Position numbers and translations under genes: made by a program
NCBI GenBank assembly: GCA_963756025.1
Contig: CAVWMF010000007.1
Location: forward strand, 62,001 to 126,000
Direction of reading: 5' to 3'
DNA length: 64,000 nucleotides
DNA from: Bog-473 sp963756025
GTDB lineage: Bacteria > Actinomycetota > Acidimicrobiia > Acidimicrobiales > RAAP-2
Shown: one piece after another, positions 50,972-59,946 of the stretch
Layout of the letters: each line of letters begins with the position of its first letter
Numbering within the stretch: the first letter of the stretch is position 1
The notes under the pieces: generated by a model
Databases searched by the model: none
What the model saw: only the letters and a program-made list of their open reading frames with translations
Told to the model about the DNA's origin: nothing

Positions 50972-52687
50972 CTATCGGTCACGGACTGTGGTGTTGCCGG
51001 TCTGCCGTCCTGAGCGCAGCACGATCCCGGGCGCATCACCGGTGGGCTTACCGTCGGTCAGCACCTGAATGCCGTTGACCAGCACGGTCTTGACCCCGAT
51101 GGGGTCGGCCAGCAGGCGCTTGTTGTCGCCGGGCAGGTCGAAAGCCGTCCGGGTCGGCGACGATCCCACCGTCTCAGGGTCGAAGAGGACCAGGTCGGCC
51201 TGGTAGCCCTCGGCGACCCGGCCGCGGCCGGTGAGACCGAACAAGCGGGCCGGAACATCACTCATCAGCTGGACCGCCTTCGCCATGCTCACCAGGCGGC
51301 GGCCCCGAAGACAGTCGGCAAGAAATCTCGTAGGGTAGGCCGAGCCGAGCATGCGATCGAGGTGGGCCCCGGCATCCGAGCCGCCCAAGAGCACGTCGGG
51401 ATCCCCCCACAGGTCCTGACGCAGCTTCCAATCCGCATCGCTGTCGGCACCTGGCAGCGGCCACAGCACCGTGCGCAACTCGTCTGCGGCGACGATGTCC
51501 ACGATCGTCGTGAAGGGATCTTCGCCCCTCTCCGCGGCGATCTCCCCCACGACCCGGTTGCGATAGGGCTCGTTCACCTCACTGAAGACATCACCGATCA
51601 TGTAGTTGGAGAAGTCGGACATGCGCTCGAGGATCGACCCCTTGGCCGATGCCAACATGGACGCCCTGACCTCCGGGTCGCGCAAGCGGCGGATCCGCTC
51701 AGGCACCTCCACATTCAAAACGTCCCGCCAACCGGGGAGAATCCACATGGCGCAGTACGTGAGGAAACTCATGTTCTGGTCGGCGAAGATCGGCATGGTC
51801 AGCGCCACCACCCGGCCGCCCGTCTCCCGGGCCCTTCGTGAAGGCCCGAGCTGGTGCTCGACGCGGTCGGCGTCGGCGGCGCTCGCAGCGAGCACATTCC
51901 AGTTGAGCGGACTGTCGGCCAAAGAGCTCATCCTGGCCAGGAATTCGACTTCATGCTCATTGAACCGGCCGATACACCCCTCGGTGATCAACTCCAGGGA
52001 GGTCCCCTCCCGGTCAGCGAGCACCTCACAAAGGCGGAGCAACTCCACCTCGGACGCCCACCGGCTCGGCACCGGTTGACCGTCGCCGTCGATATGGGTC
52101 GACGACCGCGACGTCGACAGGCCGAGCCCGCCCGCGTCGACCGATTGTTCGAAGAGCGCGACAATCCGCTCGAGTTCCTCGGGCGTCGCTTCCCTGCCGA
52201 AATCTTCCCCCATGACGAACCTCCGCAACGCGGAATGCCCCACCATGAAGCCGGCGTTCACGGCGATCGCACCATCCAACGCATCCAGGTACTCCCCGAA
52301 GGACTCCCAATTCCACGGCACCCCAAGCTCGAGCGCGGTCAACGGCATACCTTCGACCTGGGCCATCATCCGCCGTGTGTAGTCCGCGTCCCGCTCTCTC
52401 AGGGGGGCCAGCGTGAATCCACAGTTCCCCCCGATCACCGTCGTCACACCGTGCCAGATCGACGGGGTAGCCAATGGATCCCAGAACAGTTGTGCGTCGT
52501 AGTGCGTGTGAGGATCGACGAAGCCCGGGCTGACCACGAGCCCGTCCGCCTCGATCCGCGCCGCGGCCGGTTCGTCGATCGACCCGACCGCGACCACCCG
52601 CCCCTCGTGCACGGCGACGTCCGCCTTTACCGGTTCTGACCCGGTACCGTCGACGACCAAGCCACCCGCGATCACCACATCGACCAT
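50972..52687 (-). CDS. D-aminoacylase-type amidohydrolase (COG3653), copy 4
   Basis: 571 aa from ATG 52687. VDVVIAGGLVVDGTGSEP, PGFVDPHTHYDAQLFWDP (Pro between Asp and His in place of Ile or Val), IGGNCGFTLAPL and GGSDAGAHLDRML. It follows the COG2159 amidohydrolase gene by 14 bases and precedes the broken cupin by about 31 bases, all on the minus strand. Confidence 0.92.
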   Translation of the reverse strand: MVDVVIAGGLVVDGTGSEPVKADVAVHEGRVVAVGSIDEPAAARIEADGLVVSPGFVDPHTHYDAQLFWDPLATPSIWHGVTTVIGGNCGFTLAPLRERDADYTRRMMAQVEGMPLTALELGVPWNWESFGEYLDALDGAIAVNAGFMVGHSALRRFVMGEDFGREATPEELERIVALFEQSVDAGGLGLSTSRSSTHIDGDGQPVPSRWASEVELLRLCEVLADREGTSLELITEGCIGRFNEHEVEFLARMSSLADSPLNWNVLAASAADADRVEHQLGPSRRARETGGRVVALTMPIFADQNMSFLTYCAMWILPGWRDVLNVEVPERIRRLRDPEVRASMLASAKGSILERMSDFSNYMIGDVFSEVNEPYRNRVVGEIAAERGEDPFTTIVDIVAADELRTVLWPLPGADSDADWKLRQDLWGDPDVLLGGSDAGAHLDRMLGSAYPTRFLADCLRGRRLVSMAKAVQLMSDVPARLFGLTGRGRVAEGYQADLVLFDPETVGSSPTRTAFDLPGDNKRLLADPIGVKTVLVNGIQVLTDGKPTGDAPGIVLRSGRQTGNTTVRDR

Positions 52688-52701
52688 GCCCGTAAACCCC
52701 C

Positions 52702-53835
52702 TTATGACGAGACTGACTCTGCCCGCGTACAACTCCAGTTGAAAAGGTACTCGGCATTGCGCACCGTGATCATCTCGGCCTCATCGGCGGGAATGTCGGC
52801 GAACAGCTCATCCACGATCTTCTGCGTGTTCGGCCACACGCAGCTGGAGTGCGGGTAGTCACACTCCCACAGGATGCGATCGATGCCGATGTCATGGCGG
52901 ACCCGGAGGCCATACGGCTCCTCGATCAAGCAGAACCACATGTTTCTCCGGCAGACGTCGGATGGGAGCACATCGTCGGTGCCGCTCCAGTACTTATGCC
53001 GCTTGTACATTCGGTCAGCGCGCTCGAGGGCACCGGGCACCCAGTTGATCCCACCCTCGGAGTAGACGATCTTGATGTCGGGGAATTTGCGGGGCACCGG
53101 GCTGTACATCATCCCCAGAGCGTGCGTGATGGTCGGCACGAACCCGAGAGCAACCATCAAACTGGGGTTCGACTCAGGCGGCGTATACGGTCGCCAACCG
53201 CTGGAACCGATGTGCATGCAGACGGCCGTCCCCGATTGCTCGCAGATGTCCCATACCGGATCCCAGAAGCTGTCGTAGTAGGAGGGCAAGCCCAAGAGAC
53301 TCGTCTCTTCGGGGATGGTGATCGCCCGCAGACCCTTCTCCAGATTCCTCTCGATCTCCTTCACGGCGAGACCGGCGTCCCACAGCTGAACGATGGCCAT
53401 CGGTATGAACATGTCCGGAGCGGCTGCGCACCACTCGTCGAGCATGAAGTCGTTCCACGCCTTCACGCAGACGTCGGCCAGCTCACGGTCTTTGAGCTCG
53501 GGGAAGAGGGCTCCCCCGAATCGGGGAAGCGTCGGAAAATTGAGGCTCGCCATGATCCCCTCCGCCCGCAGATCCGCCGCGCGAGCGTTGGGGTCGTAAC
53601 AGCCGGGAATCATGTCGGAGAAGCGGACAGGATCGAAACTCCAATCCTCTTCAGGCTTCCCGGCGACTGCATTCAGACCGATCGTCGGCATCTTCGTTCC
53701 TTCGACGACCCAGAACTCCATCTCACCGTCGTCGATCACATGGGGGGCGTCCTCCAGAAACTTTCGTGGCACCCGCTTGGACCAGACGTCGGCCGGCTCG
53801 ACGATGTGATCGTCAGCACTGAAGAGTGTTCTCAT
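52702..53835 (-). CDS. Amidohydrolase family 2 (COG2159) metal-dependent hydrolase
   Basis: 377 aa from ATG 53835 behind GGAGGAAA. LFSADDHIVEPADVWSKRVP, LRAEGIMASLNFPTLPRFGG, CMHIGSSGWRPYTPP, VYSEGGINWVPGALERADRM and LWECDYPHSSCVWPNT. Same architecture as the 40485/41853 pair. Transcribed toward the D-aminoacylase-type gene, suggesting the two amidohydrolase types act together. Confidence 0.92.
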   Translation of the reverse strand: MRTLFSADDHIVEPADVWSKRVPRKFLEDAPHVIDDGEMEFWVVEGTKMPTIGLNAVAGKPEEDWSFDPVRFSDMIPGCYDPNARAADLRAEGIMASLNFPTLPRFGGALFPELKDRELADVCVKAWNDFMLDEWCAAAPDMFIPMAIVQLWDAGLAVKEIERNLEKGLRAITIPEETSLLGLPSYYDSFWDPVWDICEQSGTAVCMHIGSSGWRPYTPPESNPSLMVALGFVPTITHALGMMYSPVPRKFPDIKIVYSEGGINWVPGALERADRMYKRHKYWSGTDDVLPSDVCRRNMWFCLIEEPYGLRVRHDIGIDRILWECDYPHSSCVWPNTQKIVDELFADIPADEAEMITVRNAEYLFNWSCTRAESVSS

Positions 53836-53915
53836 TCTGTTTCCTCCGTTATCGAGGGCATGCATCATGTTCACCGGTCCGCGGTGACGCCCGCCGCCGA
53901 TCCGGCGCCTTCACG

Positions 53916-54722
53916 TCACTGCGGCAATCCCTGCAGGTGCTCGCGTTTGAATCCCCAGGGGGAGTGAACGGTCACCCCACCGTCCACGGCCAGCGTCTGC
54001 CCGGTGACCCGAGCGGCAAGATCCGAGCAAAGGAAGAGAACGGCGTTGGCAATATCACGCGCCCGGGGAGCGGCGAGAGGGTTGATCCCATTGACGTCGT
54101 ACTCACCTTCGGGCTGATCCTCGTTGCCACTGCCCACATTGCCCGGAGCGACGGCGTTGGCCCGGATACCCCAGTGACCGTATTCGTCGGCGAACGTTCT
54201 GACGAGTGAGATCACTCCCGCTTTCGCTGCGCCGTAGTGCAAATGGAACGCCGACGCGCCGATGCCGTCAACGGATGCGAGTGCCGCCAGCGCTCCCCCG
54301 GTGCCTTGGTCGATCATTCGCCTGCCGGCCGATCGGAACAGGTAGAAGACGTGCGTGAGGTTATTGGCGATGGCCCAGTCCCAATCCTCGTCGGTCGTCT
54401 TGTGCGCTTCCTCCCAGACGGTCCTCCCGATGATGTCGACGCAGACGTCCATGCCGCCCAGTTGCGCGACGGCCTCGTCCAACGCCCGCTCAACCTGGGC
54501 GGAGTCGGTCATGTCGGCGACGATCGGGAACGCCTTCCCTCCCACCTCGGCGATGGCGTCAACGGTGCCTTGCGCCCGCCCCTCGTCGATGTCGATGCAT
54601 GCAACTGTTGCGCCCGCCTCCGCAAACCGGACGGACGTCAGGCGCCCGTGCCCGGCCCGTTCAGGGATGTAACCGGCGCCGGAGACCACCACTCGCTTAC
54701 CGCCCAGTCCGAGATCAATCAC
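53916..54722 (-). CDS. SDR-family oxidoreductase with atypical glycine motif
   Basis: 268 aa from GTG 54722, which follows GGAGG. The cofactor loop reads VSGAGYIPERAGHGR in place of TGxxxGxG, a longer and altered turn. NNLTH near residue 105, ASVDGIGASAFHLHYGAAK with the catalytic Tyr-x3-Lys (YGAAK) and VAPGNVGSGNEDQPEG are typical. Probably a dehydrogenase on a hydroxyacyl or ring alcohol. Same strand as the next SDR gene. Confidence 0.9.
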   Translation of the reverse strand: MIDLGLGGKRVVVSGAGYIPERAGHGRLTSVRFAEAGATVACIDIDEGRAQGTVDAIAEVGGKAFPIVADMTDSAQVERALDEAVAQLGGMDVCVDIIGRTVWEEAHKTTDEDWDWAIANNLTHVFYLFRSAGRRMIDQGTGGALAALASVDGIGASAFHLHYGAAKAGVISLVRTFADEYGHWGIRANAVAPGNVGSGNEDQPEGEYDVNGINPLAAPRARDIANAVLFLCSDLAARVTGQTLAVDGGVTVHSPWGFKREHLQGLPQ

Positions 54723-54804
54723 CGCTGTCCTCCAATCGTCAGTGTCACGACGTTAACCCCGATCGACCATGGCCGCCTCGGAATTTTTGGACGGCGCGGC
54801 ACCC

Positions 54805-55647
54805 TCACGCCATGACCACGCCGCCGTTGGGTCGCAGCACCTGACCGGTCATATACCGGGATGCGTCCGCGGCCAGGAAGAGCATCGCCCACGCGATGTC
54901 CTCGGGAGTGCCGATGAGGCCGAGCGGGGACCCGGCCCTGCGACTGGCCAGATACTGCTCGCGTTGTTGCTCATCGGGAGAGCCATCGGGGCCGGCCCAT
55001 CGTTGTGCGGTCATCGGTGACTCGACGAAGCCCGGGGCCACGGCATTGGCCCGGACCCCGCGGGGGCCGAGCTCAGCCGCCAGCACCCTGGTGAGCTGCA
55101 TGACAGCAGCTTTGGTCATCCCATAGACCGAAAGCGTCGGCGCCGGCATCTCACCGCCGGCGGAGGCGACATTGACGATGGACCCACTTCCGGCCGCCGA
55201 CATGACACGCCCCGCTGCCGCACAGCCCCAGTACACCCCTTTCAGATTGATATCGACGACCGCGTCGAGGTCGTGCTCCGTGGTATCGACAACCGAGGAA
55301 TTCCGCAGAATTCCGGCCACGTTGGCCCACACGTCGATGCGATCTCCGAGGCGCATCGCCTGGCGAGCCAACTCGTCCACGTCGGACTTGACGGAAACGT
55401 CGGTGGGTACGGGAACCCCGCCGTCGACGAGAGAAGCGGTCTCCTCGAGACCTGCTTTCGCGCAATCAGCCAGGACCACCCGAGCACCCGCTCGTGCGTA
55501 GAGGATCGCGGTGGCGCGGCCAATTCCCGAGGCCGCCCCCGTCACGACCGCTATCCGCCCTGCCAGGGAGATGCCGTCGACCACGTCGGGATGCACCCCC
55601 GCCCGATGTCCCTCCCCTCGGGCCCCGAGGTCTGCGTCCGGACCCAT
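54805..55647 (-). CDS. SDR-family oxidoreductase
   Basis: 280 aa. A ~28-residue N-terminal extension precedes the canonical ISLAGRIAVVTGAASGIG. NVAG near residue 110, catalytic YGMTK near 175, and VAPGFVESPMTAQRW. GGAGG is upstream of the ATG at 55647, although a shorter start inside the extension cannot be excluded. Followed by another SDR gene about 80 bases downstream. Confidence 0.91.
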   Translation of the reverse strand: MGPDADLGARGEGHRAGVHPDVVDGISLAGRIAVVTGAASGIGRATAILYARAGARVVLADCAKAGLEETASLVDGGVPVPTDVSVKSDVDELARQAMRLGDRIDVWANVAGILRNSSVVDTTEHDLDAVVDINLKGVYWGCAAAGRVMSAAGSGSIVNVASAGGEMPAPTLSVYGMTKAAVMQLTRVLAAELGPRGVRANAVAPGFVESPMTAQRWAGPDGSPDEQQREQYLASRRAGSPLGLIGTPEDIAWAMLFLAADASRYMTGQVLRPNGGVVMA

Positions 55648-55838
55648 CAGGGCCTGACCTCCGGCGGGGACTCGTGCCGCAGGTGGACGTGCACCCTCGC
55701 CCGCCCCTTTTGCAATATGGAAGCATTCTTCATGGTTGCGGCATTATGCCGCCGCAACATTCCAGTCGCAAGGGCCGAACAGTCCAGTGGCTGCGCAAAA
55801 CCAGCGGGATCGCGCTCCGGACCCCGGTCACTGCGCAC

Positions 55839-56255
55839 TCAGCGGTCGGTCTGGAGCGGCTCGATGCCCCGCGCCGCGAGCAGGGCGGCGAACGCAGCAG
55901 GGTCGGCGGGACGGGCGCTCGGGTCGCCTCCATAGAACTCCACGAGCTCGGTCCCGTCCGGACCGGCGACGATGGGACCGAACGTGGCGCCCTCCTCCAG
56001 GAAGATGACCGTCCCGGAACGGCAGTCAGTACCGCCGAAGGTGGCCGAGCCTCCGAGGATGTACACGACGTGGTTGCTGCTGTGCCCGTGCTCCTCGATC
56101 ACCATCCCCGGGTCGTAGATCGTATAGATGAAGGTGCCGGACGGGCCGCGCCCCAAGATCTTGTTACGGACACACACACGGACCTCGCCGTGCTGTTGGG
56201 CCCGGCTCTCGCGCCATGGCATGTCATCGATGTGGGTGAAGATCACTTCAGGCAC
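55839..56255 (-). CDS. Cupin-domain protein
   Basis: 138 aa. Single cupin: VIEEHGHSSNHVVYILGGSATFGG and a second motif FLEEGATFGPIVAGPDG with FVEFYGG-like end (ELVEFYGGDPS). GHSSNH has two His in motif 1. Nine bases after the SDR gene at 56265 ends; same strand, so probably one transcript. Function unknown. Confidence 0.83.
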   Translation of the reverse strand: MPEVIFTHIDDMPWRESRAQQHGEVRVCVRNKILGRGPSGTFIYTIYDPGMVIEEHGHSSNHVVYILGGSATFGGTDCRSGTVIFLEEGATFGPIVAGPDGTELVEFYGGDPSARPADPAAFAALLAARGIEPLQTDR

Positions 56256-56264
56256 ACGAAAACC

Positions 56265-57047
56265 TCAGGCCAGCTCGTCGGACGCGTATTCCCGAAATGG
56301 ACCCGCCAGGTGGCCGCCATCCACCGGTATCGCCGCCCCGGTGAGGTAGCTGGACTCGTCGCTGGCGAGAAAGAGCACGACAGCGGCCACTTCCTCGGGG
56401 AGGCCCATGCGCCGGATCGGCTGGAGTTGCATCAGCCGTTCGAGTCGCGGACGCGCCGGGCTCTCCGGCCCACCCAGCATCGGCGTGTCGATCACCCCCG
56501 GATGAACCGAGTTGACCCTTATCCCGTAAGGCCCGAGCTCGATCGCCGCCGACTTGGTCATTCCGGTGACGGCGAACTTGCTGGCCACGTAACTCGTCAT
56601 GCCGAGCATCCCGGCGAGACCGTCGATGGACGAAATGTTGATGATGGAGCCACGACCGCTCGCGACCAGTGCCTGCTTGGCGCAGCGCATGCCGTAGTAG
56701 ACGCCGTTGAGGTTGACATCGATGATCCGGGCGTGTTCCTCGAGATCCATCCCTTCGAGCGTTCCCACGGCGCCGATGCCCGCATTGTTGACCAGGACGT
56801 GCAGCCCACCGAATCGATCCACTGCGGTCGCCACCGCCCCGTCCCATTGCTCGGGTGATCTGACGTCGAGCACCTGGAAGGAGGCGTTGCCACCCAACTC
56901 TTCCGCCAAGGCCTGTCCTTCATCCTCACGAACGTCACCGATGACCACCTTCGCTCCCTCCGCCGCGAAGAGGCGCGCCTCGGCCTCCCCCTGCCCGCGG
57001 GCCCCACCCGAAATCAGAGCGACCTTGCCGTCCAGACGTGTACCCAC
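56265..57047 (-). CDS. SDR-family oxidoreductase
   Basis: 260 aa from GTG 57047 behind GAGGGGG; the open frame extends upstream without family sequence. KVALISGGARGQGEAEARLF (cofactor), NNAGIG, SSIDGLAGMLGMTSYVASKFAV (catalytic Ser and YVASK), and VHPGVIDTPML. Resembles 3-alpha/20-beta-hydroxysteroid dehydrogenase-type SDRs. Divergent from the gene at 57125. Confidence 0.93.
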   Translation of the reverse strand: MGTRLDGKVALISGGARGQGEAEARLFAAEGAKVVIGDVREDEGQALAEELGGNASFQVLDVRSPEQWDGAVATAVDRFGGLHVLVNNAGIGAVGTLEGMDLEEHARIIDVNLNGVYYGMRCAKQALVASGRGSIINISSIDGLAGMLGMTSYVASKFAVTGMTKSAAIELGPYGIRVNSVHPGVIDTPMLGGPESPARPRLERLMQLQPIRRMGLPEEVAAVVLFLASDESSYLTGAAIPVDGGHLAGPFREYASDELA

Positions 57048-57124
57048 GCATCCCCCTCGAGTCAGTTTTCCTCGGCCGAGCTTCCGGACCTTCACCATAA
57101 GCCCGAACAGCAGAGACCGCTATC

Positions 57125-57943
57125 GTGGACACCGTGTTGATCATCGACGCGCATCAGCATGTCGGCGACCTGGCCGATGCCCTGTCGTACGACGGCAGGG
57201 AACCAGGTCGGCCACCCGAGGTTGACGAAGACGCCAGGGCTCGCCTGGCCCACATGGACGCGTTGGGTGTCACATGGAGCGTGTTGCAACCTTCACACGG
57301 CTATCTGAGGGCGGAAGGGCTCGCGGCGACGCAGAGAGTGAACGACCGCATGGCGCGTTATCAGGCCTTCGCCCCGGATCGCTTCTGCGTGCTGGGCACC
57401 ACCGAGCCGATGCACGGCCAAGTTGGCGTCGAGGAGGTCGAGCGCCTCCATCGTTTGGGCCTGAAGGGCGTCGCGTGGCACCACCGCTTTCAGGGATGCT
57501 TCATCGACAGCAGGTGGATGTGGCCGACCCTCGAGCGCATGGCCGAGCTCGGACTCCTGCCACTCGTCCACGTGAACGCCGAGTCGAGTATGGAAGCCCA
57601 TTGGCGGTTGCAACGTCTGGCTGTCGACTTTCCCGACCTCACTTTCCTGGCCATGGACGGGTTATGGACCTATGAGCGGGCGCGGCACGCCATGATCACC
57701 GCGCGCACGACCCCCAATGTGATCTGGGACATGGGGGGCCCGGTGTGTTACATATCGGCCGACGAGTGGGTCGAACGCAACGGGTCGACGACGCTTTGCT
57801 TCAGCACGGGCAGCTACGGTCCGAGCGGGGCGGCCACCAAGCCTGCCCTTCTCTCCCAGCTGGAGGCAGCTGCCATGTCGGAGGAGGATCGCAACAACAT
57901 CCTGGGCGGCAACGTCGCCCGCGCATTCGACCTCACGTCGTGA
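57125..57943 (+). CDS. Amidohydrolase family 2 (COG2159), short form
   Basis: 272 aa. IIDAHQHVGDLADAL carries a classical HxH, unlike the longer copies. DALGVTWSVLQPSHGY, KGVAWHHRFQGCFIDSRWM, LPLVHVNAESSMEAHWRL, TFLAMDGLWTYERAR and a C-terminal NNILGGNVARAF typical of the family. Several in-frame GTG/TTG codons near 57125-57140 leave the start unsettled. Converges on the MDMPI-family gene. Confidence 0.88.
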   Translation: MDTVLIIDAHQHVGDLADALSYDGREPGRPPEVDEDARARLAHMDALGVTWSVLQPSHGYLRAEGLAATQRVNDRMARYQAFAPDRFCVLGTTEPMHGQVGVEEVERLHRLGLKGVAWHHRFQGCFIDSRWMWPTLERMAELGLLPLVHVNAESSMEAHWRLQRLAVDFPDLTFLAMDGLWTYERARHAMITARTTPNVIWDMGGPVCYISADEWVERNGSTTLCFSTGSYGPSGAATKPALLSQLEAAAMSEEDRNNILGGNVARAFDLTS

Positions 57944-57955
57944 GATGGCGGTGCA

Positions 57956-58606
57956 CTAGAAGACGCTGATGCGATCCGGAGCTCGCTCGGGTCGCGAGAG
58001 GGCACGGAGGACGTGCAGATCTCCGTGCACTGAAACCGATGCGTCGAAGAGCGCGTCCAGAGCAGTGGTGAGTGCGAGGGCGGGAGGTGTGGAGGGCAGG
58101 CCCACGCTGCAGGCCAGATCGTCGGCGTGCACCACCAATTCTACGACGCGCGTCGCCAGATAGGCGGAGAAGGGAATCGTTTGTCCCGCCACGCCCGTCC
58201 CAGACGGAAGACCGCGCCGCAGGAGCTCTTCGACGAGTAACACCCGGGCGTCGTAGGCATTGTGGACATCCTCCCATCCCCACGCCGCGACGTGGGCTCC
58301 GTCCACCCTCACTTGACGTTGTTCGGGCAGATCAAGGTCCTCCGCCGTGCGGACGCTCAGCCATGTCCACCCTGTCTGCTCCGCTGCGGGCATTGCCACG
58401 GGCGCCTCGAAGGCGCTCTCGAGATGCTTACCGACTCGACGGACGATAAGGAACACGTGGCCGCAGATATCGCCGACCGTCATCAATTCCACTGCACCGG
58501 GTTCGGTCCAGGCGCCACGGACGTCGTCGGAGGCTAGTAAGGAGCCGGCGTAGCGGCTGGCCTCGAGAAAGGCCTCGATGGTTGGCGCTTCCGCAAACGA
58601 TTTCAT
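57956..58606 (-). CDS. Maleylpyruvate isomerase-family (DinB-like, mycothiol-type) protein
   Basis: 216 aa. Four-helix-bundle pattern with LMTVGDICGHVFLIVRRVGKHLE near residue 40, and VVELVVHADDLACSVGLP near residue 160 as in the MDMPI domain. In actinobacteria these proteins often act with mycothiol. It lies downstream of the P450 gene on the same strand, 14 bases apart. Confidence 0.8.
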   Translation of the reverse strand: MKSFAEAPTIEAFLEASRYAGSLLASDDVRGAWTEPGAVELMTVGDICGHVFLIVRRVGKHLESAFEAPVAMPAAEQTGWTWLSVRTAEDLDLPEQRQVRVDGAHVAAWGWEDVHNAYDARVLLVEELLRRGLPSGTGVAGQTIPFSAYLATRVVELVVHADDLACSVGLPSTPPALALTTALDALFDASVSVHGDLHVLRALSRPERAPDRISVF

Positions 58607-58620
58607 ACCGGTTGCGCTTG

Positions 58621-59790
58621 TCAGCGAACCTCGACAGGACAGCTGGTCATCAGGTTGAAGAAGTTGTTCGGACCGCGCACCGGCTCGCCCGCCAACTCCA
58701 TCCGGTCCAGATGCGTTCGTAGCTCCTCGAAAAGGACCCTCGCCTCCAGACGGGCCAGGCCCGCCCCCAAGCAGAAGTGCGGACCTCCGGCACCCAGAGA
58801 GTCGTGCCGATTGGGGTTACGGCTGAGGTCAAATCGGTCGGGTTCGGGGAATTCGTTCTCATCCCGGTTGGCGGAGACCATCCACAGCGTTGTCCGCTGC
58901 CCGGCCTCGATGACCTGCCCTCCGACCTCGATCGTCCGCAACGGCCACCTCGAGTGGTGCATGACCGGAGGGCAGAAGCGGAGCATCTCTTCGATCAGCA
59001 GCGCCGAATCGCATCCGGCGGCGACTGCATCGCGCACCTCGGGGCGCTCCAGCAGGCTCACGAGGCCGTGGGCGATCAAGTGCTTCGTCGTCTCGGCGCC
59101 ACCACCGATGTAGACGCCGATCCACGCCCGCAACTCCTCCTGGCTCAGCGGGTGCCCATCCATGCGTGCGTCAAGTAGCTGGTCGACCAGATCGCCTCGG
59201 GGCTGACGGCGGTGCTCCTCGAGCAGCCGGTCCGCGTAGCGGTCTGACTCCTCGGCGTCTGACGGCTCCTGTGCACCGGAAAGCTGGGCGTCGACCCGAC
59301 GCAGGATCGCCCCCTCGTCGGCCCGGGAAATGCCCATCAACTCCGCCATCACCCGGAACGGGAGCAACGTGGCGACACCGCGTACCCAGTCACCCCCTCC
59401 TGCTGCGGCGAACTCGTCCACGAGTTCGCGGGCCAGGCTCCTGACCATGGGTTCTCGGGCCTTCACGGCACGGGGCATGAACGAGGAACTCACAAGACGC
59501 CGGTAGGCCGTGTGCTTCGGAGGGTCCATCGTCAGGATCGTCCTGTCCCCGGCGGGGGCATCGGCCGGCCCGTCCACGGTGCCGGCGCCGGATGGGCCAG
59601 CCCAACTGGAGAAGACCGTCGGATTGCGGTTGACCTCGCCAACCAGGTCATACGTCGATATCACCCAGTACTGGTCGGGCTCGTACCAGAAAACAGGAGC
59701 CTGCTTGCGCAGCTGGGCGAACGCGTCGAACGGTATCTCGTGGCCGAACTGCGCGTGACTCAAGTCGATTTCCACTGCAACGTCCGACAT
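58621..59790 (-). CDS. Cytochrome P450
   Basis: 389 aa. I-helix YIGGGAETTKHLIAHG (Glu-Thr-Thr at the oxygen-activating site), ExxR in EEMLRFCPP, and the haem-binding LGAGGPHFCLGAGLARLEA with Cys340. The usual Phe before the haem loop is Leu332, and the loop has one extra residue as in actinobacterial CYP124/125-type enzymes. No membrane anchor. It needs ferredoxin and reductase partners, not found here. Divergent from a D-aminoacylase-type gene. Confidence 0.95.
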   Translation of the reverse strand: MSDVAVEIDLSHAQFGHEIPFDAFAQLRKQAPVFWYEPDQYWVISTYDLVGEVNRNPTVFSSWAGPSGAGTVDGPADAPAGDRTILTMDPPKHTAYRRLVSSSFMPRAVKAREPMVRSLARELVDEFAAAGGGDWVRGVATLLPFRVMAELMGISRADEGAILRRVDAQLSGAQEPSDAEESDRYADRLLEEHRRQPRGDLVDQLLDARMDGHPLSQEELRAWIGVYIGGGAETTKHLIAHGLVSLLERPEVRDAVAAGCDSALLIEEMLRFCPPVMHHSRWPLRTIEVGGQVIEAGQRTTLWMVSANRDENEFPEPDRFDLSRNPNRHDSLGAGGPHFCLGAGLARLEARVLFEELRTHLDRMELAGEPVRGPNNFFNLMTSCPVEVR

Positions 59791-59843
59791 CGGCGGTCCC
59801 CCTGGTTCTGCACAATGTTAGTAAGCACCGCGGGAATGCGATG

Positions 59844-59859
59844 ACTGGAATCGTCCAGT
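59844..59859. promoter_or_regulatory. Palindrome between P450 and amidohydrolase genes
   Basis: ACTGGA (59844-59849) and TCCAGT (59854-59859) with a 4-base centre, midway between the divergent starts at 59790 and 59947. The overlapping GTCCAGTTGG (59853-59862) is the reverse of CCAACTGGAC at 35450-35459. Confidence 0.4.
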
Positions 59860-59946
59860 TGGTACGGACAGCCCGAAACGGTCACCTGGTAAGTTCGATG
59901 GTCGACGGGCCCGACGCCGGCGTCCGCCGACCGGGAGGGAAGTCGA

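Noticed and set aside
55247..55262. Operator-like match TTGATATCGACGACCG
   Set aside because: It lies inside an SDR gene, encodes the conserved VVDIN stretch and breaks the TCAA half-site; best explained by protein conservation.
56713..56728. Operator-like match TTGACATCGATGATCC
   Set aside because: Inside the SDR gene at 56265 (codons of IIDVN); right half-site does not fit.
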